A stretch of DNA of 64,000 nt from Byssothecium circinans. Taxonomy: Eukaryota > Ascomycota > Dothideomycetes > Pleosporales > Massarinaceae. The DNA is taken from assembly GCA_010015675.1 (NCBI GenBank), contig ML977038.1, positions 82,012 through 146,011 on the forward strand. Reading direction: 5' to 3'. The notes beneath the pieces are model-generated. The model saw nothing but the letters and a program-made list of their open reading frames with translations, was not told the DNA's origin and searched no databases. Made by a program: the position numbers and the translations under genes. Of this stretch, positions 1-11,951 are shown in pieces; the stretch's first letter is position 1; each line of letters begins with the position of its first letter.

Positions 1-904
1 GATGCTTTGACATGTACATGCCGTGCGAAAAGGTGTTGTCGGTACTGAATCTTGAAGACTATCGACCCCTTGGACATTACGTATGTAGCTTAAGCAACGA
101 GAATGTGGATGAGTGTATAACGCCACTAACCCTTTTTCGTATTCTGGTAGAGCTGCAAGGTACCGTCATGTGACTGGCTCGCTTCTAAGGCATGATGAGG
201 CTGGAGACTGCGATGTCATTTAGAGCGGAGCTAGAGCGCGGAGTTAAGCCTGGGGCCGAAATTCTTTCTCCCCAACCACTCTACAACATTCATTTCACAG
301 GCTACACTCCACTTTTATGGAATAATTATGCTTGCAAAGTATTTCAATTAGTGGCTATCAATGAGCTAGGACTAGTTGTGTCTACGCTCGTCATCTGTGG
401 AATCTTCATAACATTAGTTACAGGATACGATCTCAGTCCCTACTTCATCTTCTCTTCTAATACAGACTTGTTATTATAAAGTAACAAGGCGAATTTTTAC
501 TGTTGCACTATGCTATGCCCGCCACTTTATTGACTGTTAACCTGGCGGAGATTGAACTTCAGCAGAGGAAGACCATGCCACTTATGATCGATATTCGAGA
601 CTAATGGTATCTTGTATTGGCATATTGAGTTTACCCAAACGTATACTACCGAAGAAACAACCATTTGCTCAAACCCAACCCAAAATCTCTGTGCTCTCCA
701 CGCGGACCTCCCAAGCCGTAACATCGCCCCAAAAGACGCGTGTGCAGTGGTATAAAACGGCAAGCCGCCAAAGCAGTGCCCATTAATATTATATATTAAA
801 ACTCCCATTCCGTCCGTAAAGAAAACGCATCCAAATCATAGCGTCTCCTTGATTGATAAGAAGTAGTCTAAATCAACCCCTCTGAGCTGGGTGACCCGTG
901 CATG
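1..904. other. Left flank, no supported gene
   Basis: Short open frames occur on both strands (for example a 95-codon frame at 192-479), but none has a recognisable domain, a convincing intron structure or consistent coding bias. The right end of this stretch is the 3' flank of the minus-strand Net1/Dnt1-like gene. Confidence 0.5.
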
Positions 905-3900
905 CTACGCAACGGAGCAGCTTCCGCCATTATTGCCTTCTGCATTTTCATCCTCATTGCTGCTTTCACTGGTACTCTCGTCATCTGACGAGACATCGAC
1001 TGTCTTGCTGCCCGGACCGCCTCTAGCCAACCTGCTCAGATTGCTCGTTCTCGGATCGAACGTTGTCGACTTTTGGGCCGCAGCCGCCTTCACTTTCATG
1101 TTAGAAAGCTGGCTCCTGATGCTGAGAAACTTGGAGTATGTGGTGCGGCGAGCGGCGGCAAGCTGAGAGATCAATTGTGAGGAGCCTCGAGCGGAACCGG
1201 AAGGTGTGGGTTGCGTAGCTGGTACAGCAGGCGTGTTGGTGGGAAGGAGGACTGGAGTCGCGCGCGGTGCGGGCTGTGAGAGACTTGCTAGTTGGGAAGA
1301 CTGCCTCGCTGGAACGAGAGTCTTCGCTTGCTCAGATACTTCTGGGGGGAATGATGGAGATTCTGCACCTGCGACTGGCGAACCTGCCCTGTCGACATCT
1401 GGCATCTCAGTGTCTTCATCCTCGGTGTCAGCATCTTCGATCGGGTGATCGCCATTGTCGGATGAGTCGTCACTGTCCGAACCTCCATTGGTATTGGGAG
1501 CCTTGGAAGACTTTGTGCGAGATTGTGATCGTGAAAGGCATGGAAATGGAGAAGAAGATGTATCAGATCCATCCTCGCTGTTTGTTTTGTCAGGAGTTGG
1601 TGAGCGACTCAAATAACGTGCTGGTCGGCGCGACACTTCAGGCGAGGATCTTCTGGAGTCAGCGTGACTCGCAGACTTGGATTTCGTTTTACCGGTGTCA
1701 TCATCGTTGTCGCTTTCAGACTCAGTAGTTTTTTCCTTCCCAGCAGTGCCGCTTGGCTGACCAGCTCCGCCGAAATGCCAGGACTCTGCGTTCCAGGGTA
1801 CTGCGTTGGTAGCAGTTTCTTCTTTAACGCTCCGCTCGATTTCAAGATTATTTGGTGGCTGCTCTTCAGTTCCGAGGTCTTCGATAGCCTCGATAGATTC
1901 GACTGTGTGAGCATCATTTGCTTGGGATGGCGTATCGATGGGAGCGAGACGGTCTTTCACGTCATCTTCAGAAGCTCCATGAAGGTCAATTACTTTTGAC
2001 ACCGGGTCGACTGGCCTCTCACCGAAGACTTCACGAACTGGGTCTTGTTCTCTCCTTGATTCTTCGTGCCCATCGGGGAAAATCTTCTTCATCACACGAG
2101 CATGTTTCTTTCCTGCACTCTCCTTGACGCCATTTATAGGTGGATGGTTCCTTGCAAGACGGGAAGTTTTGGCGTTACCTGCACCTGTTACTCCACCTTT
2201 CTCCTTAACATCCTTGTTAGGATAGTCCGACATGGAAATGCGACTAGAAAGTACAACGGCCTCATCGGTGGAGTTCTTATGTTGCGACTTAATGTTGCTA
2301 GTAGGTTTCTTTGCGACTTGAGAAGGCTCCTCTTCTTCGGCGGGTGCTATTGCGTTACTCGTGGCTTTTGCCTTGCGCCCAGGACGTCGACCAAGAATAG
2401 CCGATGTAGCCTCATTAGCTGAACCAGCTTGTGCCTGAGTGTTACGATTCCCCGGCTTTGCAGAGTTGGCTTTAAATGCTTTCAGCTGGTCAACCGAAGC
2501 ACCTTGTAGGTGCTTAACATTATCTGGAAGAGGAACCTTCGACCTCTTCGGCAAGCTCTGCGATGTGCGTGACGAGGATGGTGGCACTGCAGAAGGATCA
2601 CTGTCCGGAACTGCATAAACATCTTGTTCCGTTGATGCAGGTATTGAAGATGCGGCAACAGTGCCCTTACCGGGGCCTTGTTTTCCCGTCTGCTTCGACT
2701 TGAGCTTTGTTCCCGCTTTTCGCGTGTTCTTCGCCGGATTCCGAGAGTCGGGCGGTTTCACCGTTGACACGAGGTGTGATCCTTGCCGGCCCGATGCTAT
2801 TGCCTCTTGGGCAGAAGGGGTTCGAACAGGAATAATTACTTTGGGTGAAGGATGTTTGCGGGCCCTTGAAAATGATTCCATTGTCCCAGATTGTGCAGTT
2901 AAGGTATGCGTGGGCTCTTTCGTTGAAGTGGTTGAGAATGACTGTGGAGTGCCTGTGTTGGCAACATTTGAACCAGCGCGCCCACGTGGAGTCTTTGACT
3001 GTTGTCTTTTCCTTTGAGAAGTCTGCACACCGAGGTTCTCCAACGACGTACTAGACTTCTGTTGGGGTGTACGCGCATTCTTGAAGGCACTCATGTTTGC
3101 TGCCATGAACGGAGGCTTCTTCGAGCTGCGAGTATCTGTTGGAGCCTGCGAATGGTGTCGTGGTGCCGGAGTAATCGCAGCTGGGCTAGCCTTACTCGCG
3201 CCATCTGCCAATTGAGAGGGGTAATGATTAAGCAGGTCTGCCCCTTGGTGCGCATGGTTCTGGGTATGCATAACATTCGACGTCCGACCATATGATCGGC
3301 GAGACACTGGCCTAGATGACTGCTTCATGAAAGGTGCTTCGCTCTCTTCTCTTGCAACCCTCTCTTTGGCTGACTCTTGCGATACGGTCTTGTTTCGTTC
3401 GGGGGTCGATCTTGGTGACACCCGAATCGCTGCGTCTGTGGAGTCTTGCTCGGGAAGCGAATCATTTGAGTTGACATCCACCAGTGTATCATCATTCTCA
3501 TCCGCCACATCACCAGCTGTCCCCTGCTCGTCCCGAAATTCGTCGAGGGGTTGCCGTTCATGGGTGTCATTGGTCTGCCGCCGAGGGGTTGGGGCAAGTC
3601 GACGAGACGGGGTTGCGGGTTTTCTGGGCACACCGAGCTCCGGCGACTCTTGCTTGATGTCCACCATGAATTCCGTATTTCCGGTTTGCATGTTCTCGCC
3701 AATAACTAAGGAGCTTCCTGACTTTGTTCTTCGTCCTCCATTGACCTGTGCCTGGAGGCTAGATCTCCCAAGATCAGCGCCGCCACTATATTCCGACTCG
3801 ATGGACCGAATGGGCTCGTCGCGCGCGGGTTCCAAGTCCATGAGCTCCTGCTGCGCATTCTCTAACCGCCTTCTTTTGTCAGCGCGTTCCTCGCTCGTTT

Positions 3901-4359
3901 CCCGTATCCGTTTTTGTTTACTGCCCGGGCGGAGATTGGAGGTTGGCGGCATCGAAAAGTTTCGGTTGACGAAGCTAGGGACAACTTTGATGGCGCGCAT
4001 CTGAGGATCTGTTTCGCCCTCAAAAATAGCGCCAATGGTGTCGCCCACGTCCAAGTCGCACTCGTAGGCATCCTGTAACTTTTTGATCTCGAAGCACCTA
4101 CGCGACGTTAGTCCCCCGCCATTCCTTTATGGTGCAGTACTCACGAGGCTTCTAGCTGACTGAGGTAGTTTCTCTTGTAGCGGTCTTCGATCTGTTGCCA
4201 GACCTGCTCAATCGTGTGTTCCAATTCCACCGGCAGCGCGAACTTTCGAGACTTCGTGAAAGCTTGCAGCGCGGCGGCTTGATGCGGTCCGCGGGCATTT
4301 TCAGCGACGAGGGAGAGGACCTCAACGGTTAATCGCATACGCGTCGCGGGGGTCGCCAT
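905..4359 (-). CDS. Nucleolar Net1/Dnt1-like protein (Cdc14-binding protein N-terminus)
   Basis: Two exons, 4145-4359 and 905-4097. The 47-nt intron at 4098-4144 has a GTGAGT donor, an ACTAACG branch point and a TAG acceptor. The spliced length of 3408 nt encodes 1135 residues. Residues 1 to about 120 form the only ordered part: a beta-rich start (MRLTVEVLSL), then ELEHTIEQVWQQIEDRYKRN and KLQDAYECDLDVGDTIGAIF. This matches my recollection of the N-terminal domain of fungal Net1/Dnt1 proteins, which tether or regulate Cdc14 phosphatase in the nucleolus and act in cytokinesis or mitotic exit control. The rest is long, Ser/Pro/Lys-rich and apparently disordered, with basic patches resembling nuclear localisation signals and an acidic D/E/S-rich C-terminus. 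This architecture (short conserved head, very long disordered tail) is usual for the family. The gene is divergent from the gene at 5109. Family assignment rests on the N-terminus only. Confidence 0.78.
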
Positions 4360-5108
4360 CGCTATGGAGATGCCGGCGGCTGGCGTGTTTAGAGGCGCGG
4401 GAGCGTCGTGGGTGGTAGTTGTTAGTGAGGTTAGAGCTGTTCAAGGTTTAGAGAAAGTTCAGGCGGGAGGCTTCCTATTGGCCGGGACTTAGCGTGGTCA
4501 CTTGTCACTCTCACCAACACCACCACACGCTGTCAATATTGACCATTCAAAGTTTGACTCACCTACGATCCGCTACAAGGGGGCTCTGGAATTGTCCTGC
4601 AATGCTCCGACCGAATGTATACAGCCACCCTTGTCGCATAATCGAATTTCAGACAAATGAATACATGTTAATTACATTGGCGTACCCATCCGGAACCGTG
4701 GACCCGTGGACCCGACGTAGGAGCGGCACGTGAGAGCGCGTTGTCCTCGAGTCGCGAGTTCGCTGGGGCCCCAATACAGTCTGCCAAAGTCTGCCTCCCC
4801 ATCTCAGGTGGAGTTTTATGTTTTTTGTGATCGCAATCTATCTCGTCCTGCACATTACATCCTCAAGCCTCAGCGTAGTTGTAGTTGCCAGTCAAATAAA
4901 TAATAATCCAAAGAATTTGAGAAATTAAAGAGATATAATATGAGGAGGTGCTGGAGTCGCACTTGCCTGGCCAGTGCACGTGGAAGGAGCTCTCGCCATC
5001 ACCGGGGCGACTACCCTCACCTCGTCCGCTGCAATTGCCCACAGACTTTTTCTACTCTCCCACCAACAACAATCCGCCGCCCACCACCATTCACTACAAC
5101 GTGTCACT
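4360..5108. promoter_or_regulatory. Divergent intergenic region (749 bp)
   Basis: Shared upstream region of two divergently transcribed genes. It contains one CACGTG E-box-like hexamer near 4727. I see no other gene and no strong repeat. Promoter function is inferred from position only. Confidence 0.45.
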
Positions 5109-7422
5109 ATGACAGACAAGATGAAGAAGCGCAAGGTCAGTTCTCTTCAATTGACATACTTTAGCTGACCTCTGCTAGGCTGTATCGCCTGATCGCACAC
5201 GCGTCAAACGTGGCCGAAAGACAGTATCAGACACTCCTACCGACGTCACGGAGCCGTCTGCGGGCCTCCCAACATCAACTGACTATGGCTTTCGCCTCGA
5301 CGTCATCTGCACGCCTAACATCAACCAAAAGATCTTCAAGGGCGCCGTCCACGGTCTCATCGAGATATGCTTTCCGGACAGCATCCTTGATGAACTAAGA
5401 GTGGGCGTAATAGAAGCCCACATGAGGGAAGGCCATGCCCTGGAAGAAAACGTTGTGAAGATGAGAGAACTCTGGAAATCAGCAATGATTCATCGTGTCT
5501 CATGGATGCTCGCCAGGTACCTGGACCAGCCCGGAAACATGCAAACAGCTTTCGCGGCAATTGCTGCCGCGAGAGAGGCGATACATGGCAAGCTGGGAGC
5601 AGAGGACGATGGAGACGGCCATGATGCCGAGGCTGAAGGAGAGTCCGAAGCCGACGAAGAGATTGTATCTGATATACGAGCATCAGTCGAAGACTGTAAC
5701 CTCCGTGAGGCATCTGCTCCTCGAAAGCTACCCCGGCCGTCTGTGGACAAGAGGAAGGGCAAGAAGTCTGGAAAAGAGACATGTTATCTGCAGGAGGAGA
5801 ACAATGACCCCGACGAAGATGCCGTTGCCACCTCGCCCAATGCACCCGATGCGCGAAGGACGACAAACAACAAGGCGAAGAAGGCATCGAAGACTTGGCG
5901 ATGGGACGTCGAAGCAGGAACTGTCACGCTTCAGCAAATACCGGAATATTTTGGAAAAGTCGGTGACCTTTTCGCGTTCCACGCGTTGCCTGTCGTCAAA
6001 AGAAAGCTTGGCCCAACGACGGAGAAGAAATTGATACGACAGAGTATCGACACTTTGATAGCTGGTACGTCCTTTCGAGTTCTCTGTATGCAACATGCAG
6101 TGACACCCCTCAGGATGAGCTCTGCTAATTTTGAATCTGAAACTAGACATTCCGGATGAAGAATGGAAGGAATGGGTGCTCAGCTTTCGCAAGCTCATTG
6201 AAGGTGACCTCTCCATGCTTGACCGAGCTGATCATGACGAAACGGCCGAAACCGAGGGCATTTCACGCGCTACCCCCGCACCAGTGTTGAACAGGCAGCG
6301 TCGTGATGTGAGCCCAAGGGTATACGACGAGCAAGCGGGGGATCGAATTCTGGGCATCAAATTCGAGCGAGAGGGTCATGCTGATAGTGAAGAAGCCGAA
6401 GTCCCCCTTGCCCAATCCGTTCCTCTAACACAGGATGAACCTCGGAATGACGACGAGGGAGTACAAGAACCGCAGCCAGTAAGTATTGAACGCATATTGC
6501 TAGGCCCTTTTGGTGCTCTGGCGGTGCTCCCTTGAATCTAAAATTACACAGTCTTGAGCTCAATCCTAACTCTATCAGGTGGCCCAACATTCCATTGAAA
6601 CGCCCATAGTTGACCTTTTGTGGGGAAAGGCGCCGTTCCTGTATCATGATCAGCATGATGTGACTCGGACCATAATGGAAAACCTTCAGAAACGCATACG
6701 ATCGGACGTAAGTATGGTTACAGTACCTGGCCCAAGATATAGCATGACTCCGCCAAAAAGTCGGCGGAGTATATCCAGAAGTCCCACATGCTCCACGAGG
6801 AGTCATTTACTTACTTTTATCAGTCTATCATTGTGCAATGGCTTCTAGGTCCTGATACTACTCGTACAAAGAACCAGCTTCGAATTGAGCTGTCCTCGGC
6901 GTTCCCTGTCTCTGCTGATCGCTACCGATACCACGAAGTTCGAGAAGCCATGGACAAGATTCTAATTCCTTGGGTATCTGCCAGGCCTGCATCATTTTGG
7001 GAGATCATTGGTGCACCTATCTTCTTCACCGACATTTCAATAGTGAGTGTCTCCTATATGATAAAATCCCTCTTCTCACCCCAGTGTGTAGCGCAAGAAG
7101 CCACTTCAGCAACTTCTTATTGGGGGAAATTGCAATCAAATCGGCCATAATCGGGAATTTGCATATTTCATCTGCAAAAAGTTGCGGAGGCGTGGCATAC
7201 CTGAGGTCTGTCGCATTTGCTCCTTAGAAAACATGAACTAACCTGAGAAAGCGTTTCCGTTGCAGTCGCTCATCAGTCGTATGGAGCGAAGACATACACA
7301 ACATTCTAGGCTTAGACATCCATATTACGCTAAAGCGTGGTTTTCTGGAACGAATACTGCGTGAGGTTGCTTTCTTCCACCGGGACAAGTTTCCAGAAAT
7401 CAGCTCCTCAAAACTTGTTTAG
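5109..7422 (+). CDS. Unrecognised seven-exon protein
   Basis: Hand-spliced exons are 5109-5135, 5179-6064, 6147-6478, 6579-6707, 6761-7042, 7092-7205 and 7252-7422. They sum to 1941 nt, or 646 residues. Introns are 43-100 nt with GTCAGT, GTACGT, GTAAGT, GTGAGT and, for the last, a weaker GTCTGT donor with a CTAAC branch. I do not recognise the family. The N-terminus is short and basic (MTDKMKKRKA). Residues about 40-160 are a mixed helical region. An acidic, low-complexity linker follows at about 165-215, and a second ordered region contains FYQSIIVQWLLGPDT. Near the C-terminus a Cys/His-bearing segment (NCNQIGHN, YFICKK) could bind metal, but it does not match a finger I know. The 3' end is uncertain: an open, coding-like frame continues just beyond the stop. 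Possibly lineage-specific. Confidence 0.6.
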
Positions 7423-7625
7423 AAGTGGAAGCAGATTACCGGGCTCAGTTGGTAGAGCGGTTTGGAGTATGGATTCTTGGATACGAAATGCAGCTGGTTG
7501 AGCCTCCGGAAGGTATGATTCCGGGCAAAGTAGTCCTCCTCAGCCGATCTCTTTGGTCTGAAACATTATCCAGTCTGAGATCGGAAGGGCAGCGTTGCAG
7601 AGCTAGACAAAACATGTCGAATTGA
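7423..7625 (+). other. Possible 3' continuation of the preceding gene
   Basis: An open frame with protein-like composition (EADYRAQLVERFGVWILGYE) begins directly after the stop of the upstream gene, in another frame. A 34-nt GT-AG segment at about 7388-7421 would join the two in frame, but that is shorter than any other intron here and lacks a branch point. Either the annotated stop is not the true end, or a small indel has broken an older C-terminus. Confidence 0.3.
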
Positions 7626-7809
7626 CGGTTCTTTCATTAGAGATTTCGACCTATCCTAAAATTTGCTCGTGCTCATTCGATTACACAGTACCTGGATCCC
7701 AAAAGACCGCAATCAAGACCGTACTCTCCTCAGTGAGATCAAGCATGTCGAGTCCTGGTAGACTTAAACTTCCACAGCAAATCTAGTCCATCTCACGCCC
7801 ATCTCATCC

Positions 7810-8799
7810 TCACGTCCTCGTAAACGTGAAGCTCCACAGCCCAACGTTACCCCCCCTCGCGTTCCGCTTGACCATCTGTTCCTCATAGACTTCCTTCGCA
7901 TCGCCACCAACAAGCCCACTACCCAGCTCTTGCAACGCTTCCTTCAATATCGCTTTCGTTCTCTTTTCATCCCAGGTGGGCCCTTCCGTTAAAGTCGTCA
8001 AAGACACCGCCAACTCGACCCGATGCAAGCTTGGCAGATCCAGTCCAGCCAGAGCTTGAAGATTGACGTCTATTTCCCAGCTCTGATTATCCTCGAGCTC
8101 TAGAAAGTGTTTTTCATACGCAAACACCTTGATCTGGAGCTTCAGAGTCTTCACGTTCGTACAGCCCATGAGGCCCATTCCGCGATGTGGCACTGGCTCT
8201 GGCACGTTGTAACTTGCGATCGTTGACAGGATGTCGCGTTTGTTGGGGGCGATGCCGACTTCTTCATTGATAGTAACAATACCTAGGTCGAACGTGTTGC
8301 ATTTCCGGGGGCTGAGGAGTTGGCGAGGAGAGCTGGCGGGAGGCAGAGCAGAGTAGTGTTTGATGTGGCGGGCTGTTGCGCCGCGGTGGAATTCTTCAAC
8401 TGCTTCGAACATGACAGCCTTGGAGGCAAGGAACCATGGTCCTTGGCCGGGGAGTTTGCGTTTCCCTTTGCCTTTGCCTTTCCCTTTTCCCTTACCTTTG
8501 GCTGGAACAGGGCTGGGCGGCTCACGGGGGCCATCCGGGCCGAATGGGATAGCGTAGCTGACCGCAGATCGAGTTCCCTTGTAGTTGAAAAGAAACGGTT
8601 GCTTAGAGAGCCACACACAATCGTAGATCTGGTCGCGCAATTCACGGGGAAGGGAGAAGAAAGAGAGGGCGGGAGCGGGAGCTGGTGTGGGGCATTTTTG
8701 GCGTTTCTGGCGTTTCTTAGGCCGGGTGGATGGCACTTGCTTCTCTGGTGCCTGGTCTTGTGCATTCGGGCGGTCTCGGAGCTTGCGCTTGGTAGGCAT
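7810..8799 (-). CDS. Single-exon F-box-like (LPxELRxxIY) protein
   Basis: An intronless 329-residue protein. After a basic, proline-containing N-terminus (residues 1-45) comes FFSLPRELRDQIYDCVWLS, the motif that starts a large, expanded group of Dothideomycete and other Pezizomycotina proteins usually described as F-box-like or 2EXR-like. F-box proteins recruit substrates to SCF ubiquitin ligases, but for this fungal group the function is mostly unknown. Residues about 100-115 are an alternating Gly-Lys tract encoded by a hexanucleotide-like repeat. The C-terminal half has leucine-rich segments (NVKTLKLQIKVF, LPSLHRVELAVSL) compatible with a repeat fold. A decayed relative lies at 52.1-52.7 kb. 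Confident that it is a gene; the function is not established. Confidence 0.72.
   Translation of the reverse strand: MPTKRKLRDRPNAQDQAPEKQVPSTRPKKRQKRQKCPTPAPAPALSFFSLPRELRDQIYDCVWLSKQPFLFNYKGTRSAVSYAIPFGPDGPREPPSPVPAKGKGKGKGKGKGKRKLPGQGPWFLASKAVMFEAVEEFHRGATARHIKHYSALPPASSPRQLLSPRKCNTFDLGIVTINEEVGIAPNKRDILSTIASYNVPEPVPHRGMGLMGCTNVKTLKLQIKVFAYEKHFLELEDNQSWEIDVNLQALAGLDLPSLHRVELAVSLTTLTEGPTWDEKRTKAILKEALQELGSGLVGGDAKEVYEEQMVKRNARGGNVGLWSFTFTRT
8461..8502 (-). repeat. In-frame GK-encoding microsatellite
   Basis: A run of TTTGCC/TTTCCC-type hexamers on the plus strand encodes alternating Gly-Lys in the F-box-like protein on the minus strand. It is likely to vary in length between strains. Confidence 0.7.
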
Positions 8800-9719
8800 G
8801 GTTGCAGACTATCAAGGTATCAGTTTGGACAGATCAAAATTGCCGTAGTATTATGTACACAGCTGGGCACTAGCCTTCCTTGGAAACAGGTGGTATTTTC
8901 AGTAGATGAGCTAGATAGGATATGGTTGGGCCTGTAATGCATACCTGTAGATCTCCTTCGGTTGTGGGCAGCTAGCTTTCTTACTTGGATTAGGTACCAC
9001 TTGCTATTAATATGCCGAGAGAGCGCGTTCTACAATCTGGTCTCGATGAAGTGTAGACAATCCCTATTGTTAGAGGTTGTTGGTTGTAGCACAGTTCGTA
9101 TCTAAGCGTGACTATTTTGTTGTTGCACAGAGGATGAATGAGTAAACTGGCAACATTGTAGTTATGCCTGGGGGTAGCTCCTTAGCGCCTCGCTTAGCCG
9201 ACCGTCGCTTACCTAATAAAGCAATCACTCGGGCCCACTAAGCCGTTTGACCTCTATCTCTCGTACCTCCCACCAGACGGTAGGTATCGTCTTCAAATAC
9301 GTATATGCTCACAACAACTTCCAAAACTCCACGTTTGTCTGAGACATCAGTCCTGCTTGTCAGCCTCCATTCGAACCTATCAATGCTTGCATCATCCTAC
9401 TCCACTCTTGCCTTGCATAGGGCTTCCTCAAGGGGATATATACCGCGAGGGGTGGTAAGGCTTGCGCAGGATCAGCCCTTCCCTAATACCCTGTTACAGC
9501 CGATAAGGCGCCCTAGCGTGTGATATGCCCTGTCTTATTAGTAACGATGCTACTGGTTCCAAGCATGCATCGTGGAACAATTCCGTCATCTCAACCACAC
9601 TCAACGCTGTATAGACATCAGGCATCCCTCTCCCCTCTTATATGGAGAGTAATCTCTCGTCTTTGTAGGAATAGCTGCAATTCACTTTAGGTACAGTTCA
9701 TTCATTCACTAGCTTCAAC
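8800..9719. other. Intergenic, no supported gene (920 bp)
   Basis: 5' flank of the F-box-like gene and of the decayed transporter. A 72-codon frame at 9305-9523 has no recognisable content. No repeats or RNA genes seen. Confidence 0.5.
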
Positions 9720-11510
9720 ATGGCAAGCTCAGATCGGACGAACGATGGCGAGGCACATATCCCGGGGACTGTTCATCTGGTCGACCTGCTGGGAACGATG
9801 AGCGTACAGCACGCAGAAGGAGGTCAAAGGGACATCGTCCTTGTTCCGACTCCGTCTTCGGATCCCGACGATCCATTGAATTAGACGCCATCTAGGAAAG
9901 CATTGAGTGCCGCGTGCATGTGCGTCTACACATTGATGGTAAGAATGCTGGTGCACGAAATATATGAGAGACTTACTGAATTTGCACTTCCACCTCACAT
10001 AGATCGGCATCGCCACTGCTGCTATACATTCAGTCCTGGGACATTGAACGATCTAAATCAAGGAACTGGATCTGTTTTTCTTCCTTATCAGCAAAGATCC
10101 ATCCTAACAGTGTACAGCTACAGGCTCCTATTTCTCGGCTGGGGATGCCTGATATGGTAGCCAATGGCTCTTCAATACGGAAAACGACCAATCTACCTCC
10201 TTTCGATTCTCGCAACCCTCGGAACTCAGGTCTGGGCCCCGTACACGAAGACGAATGGTCAGTGGATAGCAAATAAGATCGTCCAAGAATTTGTCGCCGC
10301 GCCCATCGAGAGTCTGTGCGAGATCAGTGTCACAGACATCTACTTTACTCACGAAAGAGGACGGTATTTCGGGCTCTATGCACTCTTGCTCGCTGGAAGC
10401 AGTTTCTTTGCACCGATTATTGCAGGGTTTATTGCCGATGGTCAAGGCTAGGAATGGGTCCTCGTACGTATCCCACCTAGGATCGTAGATGAGGAACGCT
10501 AACACGACACAGTACTGGTGTGCCATCTTTTGCGGCATCGGCTTCGTCTTCCTCGTCTTCTTCATGGAAGAAACCAACTACGTCCGACGCCACGTCGCTC
10601 CCTCACCCCCAAGCTCCAGTCGCCCCACGCCCAATATCTCCCCCGACGAGAAGCCAACTGCCAAATCTGCATCCCCCAAGTCCCACCCCATCTCTGAACC
10701 CACACCAACCCCCTCCAAATCCCGCAAAACCTACCTCCAAAGGCTCGCCCTCTACCGACCTGCCCACCTCGAAAAACCCAACGAACTCATCGGCATGGCA
10801 ACACGCCCGCTAATCTACCTCTCCTTCCCCGTAATCTTCTACGCCGGCTTCCCCTACGGCACAAGCCTAATCTGGTTCAACATGCTCAACGCAACCATCT
10901 CCCTCCTCCTCACCAGCACCTACAGCTTCTCCCCCTCTATCGTCGGCGTATGCTATGTCTCCCCCTTACTCGGTGTCACCCTCGGCGCCGCCTACACTGG
11001 CTGGCTAGGCGATTACTTCATGATTCACAAAGCGCGCAAAAAACAACGGCATCATGGAATCCGAGCACCGCATCTGGCTCTTCGTCCCCTTCGACATGAT
11101 CCTCTGGGGCGTAAGCGTTGCGCATCATGTCCACTGGTTCGGCCCCGTGTTTGCCATGGGCGTTATCACCATGACGACGTCCATCGGCTTGCAGATTAGC
11201 GTCGCTTATTGCATCGATTCGTACCGCGCGCTGTCGGGAGAAGCCATCGTTACGGTTATTTTGGTAAGGAATACGATGAGTTTTGCAATCGGGTATGAGA
11301 TTACGCCGTGGGTTACAGATATGGGGGTTGTAGAATTGCTTTATCACAGCCGCGTTTGTGGGCATGGCGCAGGTTTGTACGATTTTTATTATGATTCGGT
11401 ATGGGAAGGGGTTGAGGGAGTTGAGCGTGGGTAAGCATGGGAAGTATGCAGATGTCATGGCGAAGAGTAGGATGGTGCATCGAGAGGGGGGTCAAGCGTT
11501 GTTTGCTTGA
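9720..11510 (+). pseudogene. Decayed MFS multidrug-type transporter
   Basis: Family hallmarks are clear in successive frames: HLVDLLGT, VLVPTPSSDPDDPLN, GWGCLIW, LQYGKRPIYLLSILATLG, CEISVTDIYFTHERG, IAGFIADGQG, YWCAIFC, FVFLVFFMEETNY, and in the C-terminal half IWLFVPFDMILWGV and ITMTTSIGLQI. The reading frame is broken repeatedly. TAG stops lie at 9882, 10158 and 10449, where Trp, Gln and Trp are expected. There are further problems at about 10030-10130 (frameshift and a lost splice donor), an extra A in an A6 run near 11038-11043 shifts the frame, and another lesion lies near 11332 (TAG plus one base). One intact-looking intron remains at 9939-10002. Intact relatives are 12-TM plasma-membrane drug or metabolite exporters. 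This copy cannot make a full protein. Confidence 0.88.
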
Positions 11511-11951
11511 TATAGGGTCAGAATACGCTCAAGCTTCTGCTTGTTGGGTGGGAAAGTAGTGTTGGGAAGATGGATTGATAGTATTTGTTACTCCATGCTA
11601 GATGCTCACCGGTATGCAAACAAAGTAAAACTAACCCTATCGTAACCTATACATCGCATCATAAAACATCACGTATGCATCCCTAATGTTTTGCCGGGAC
11701 GCTAACAGCTCGTCAGACGAATAGGCTCGAAAAAGCGTTTATACATCGGTAACCCAGCGAGTTGAAGAGAGAGGTAAGCTGCCCATGTGTCGGTAAACTG
11801 GTCATGGTCGGTCAGGGCTTCAATAACAATGTGATTCGATTCCCTGACCGATTCGTGGATTCTATTGATATTGTGAGCCGATTCCCTGATCCGCTAAATA
11901 CTGACGGTACGCGATTGTGGTGCAGGTCATTTGTCTACGTGAGTTGGATCA
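11511..11951. other. Convergent intergenic (441 bp)
   Basis: Lies between the 3' ends of the decayed transporter and the deneddylase gene. No gene or repeat recognised. Confidence 0.5.

Noticed and set aside
192..479. 95-codon plus-strand frame at the left end
   Set aside because: No domain, no upstream context and no splice support; a frame of this length is expected by chance.
3327..4004. 225-codon plus-strand frame
   Set aside because: Antisense shadow of the Ser-rich Net1/Dnt1-like coding sequence.
8320..8937. 205-codon plus-strand frame
   Set aside because: Antisense shadow of the F-box-like gene, generated partly by the GK microsatellite.
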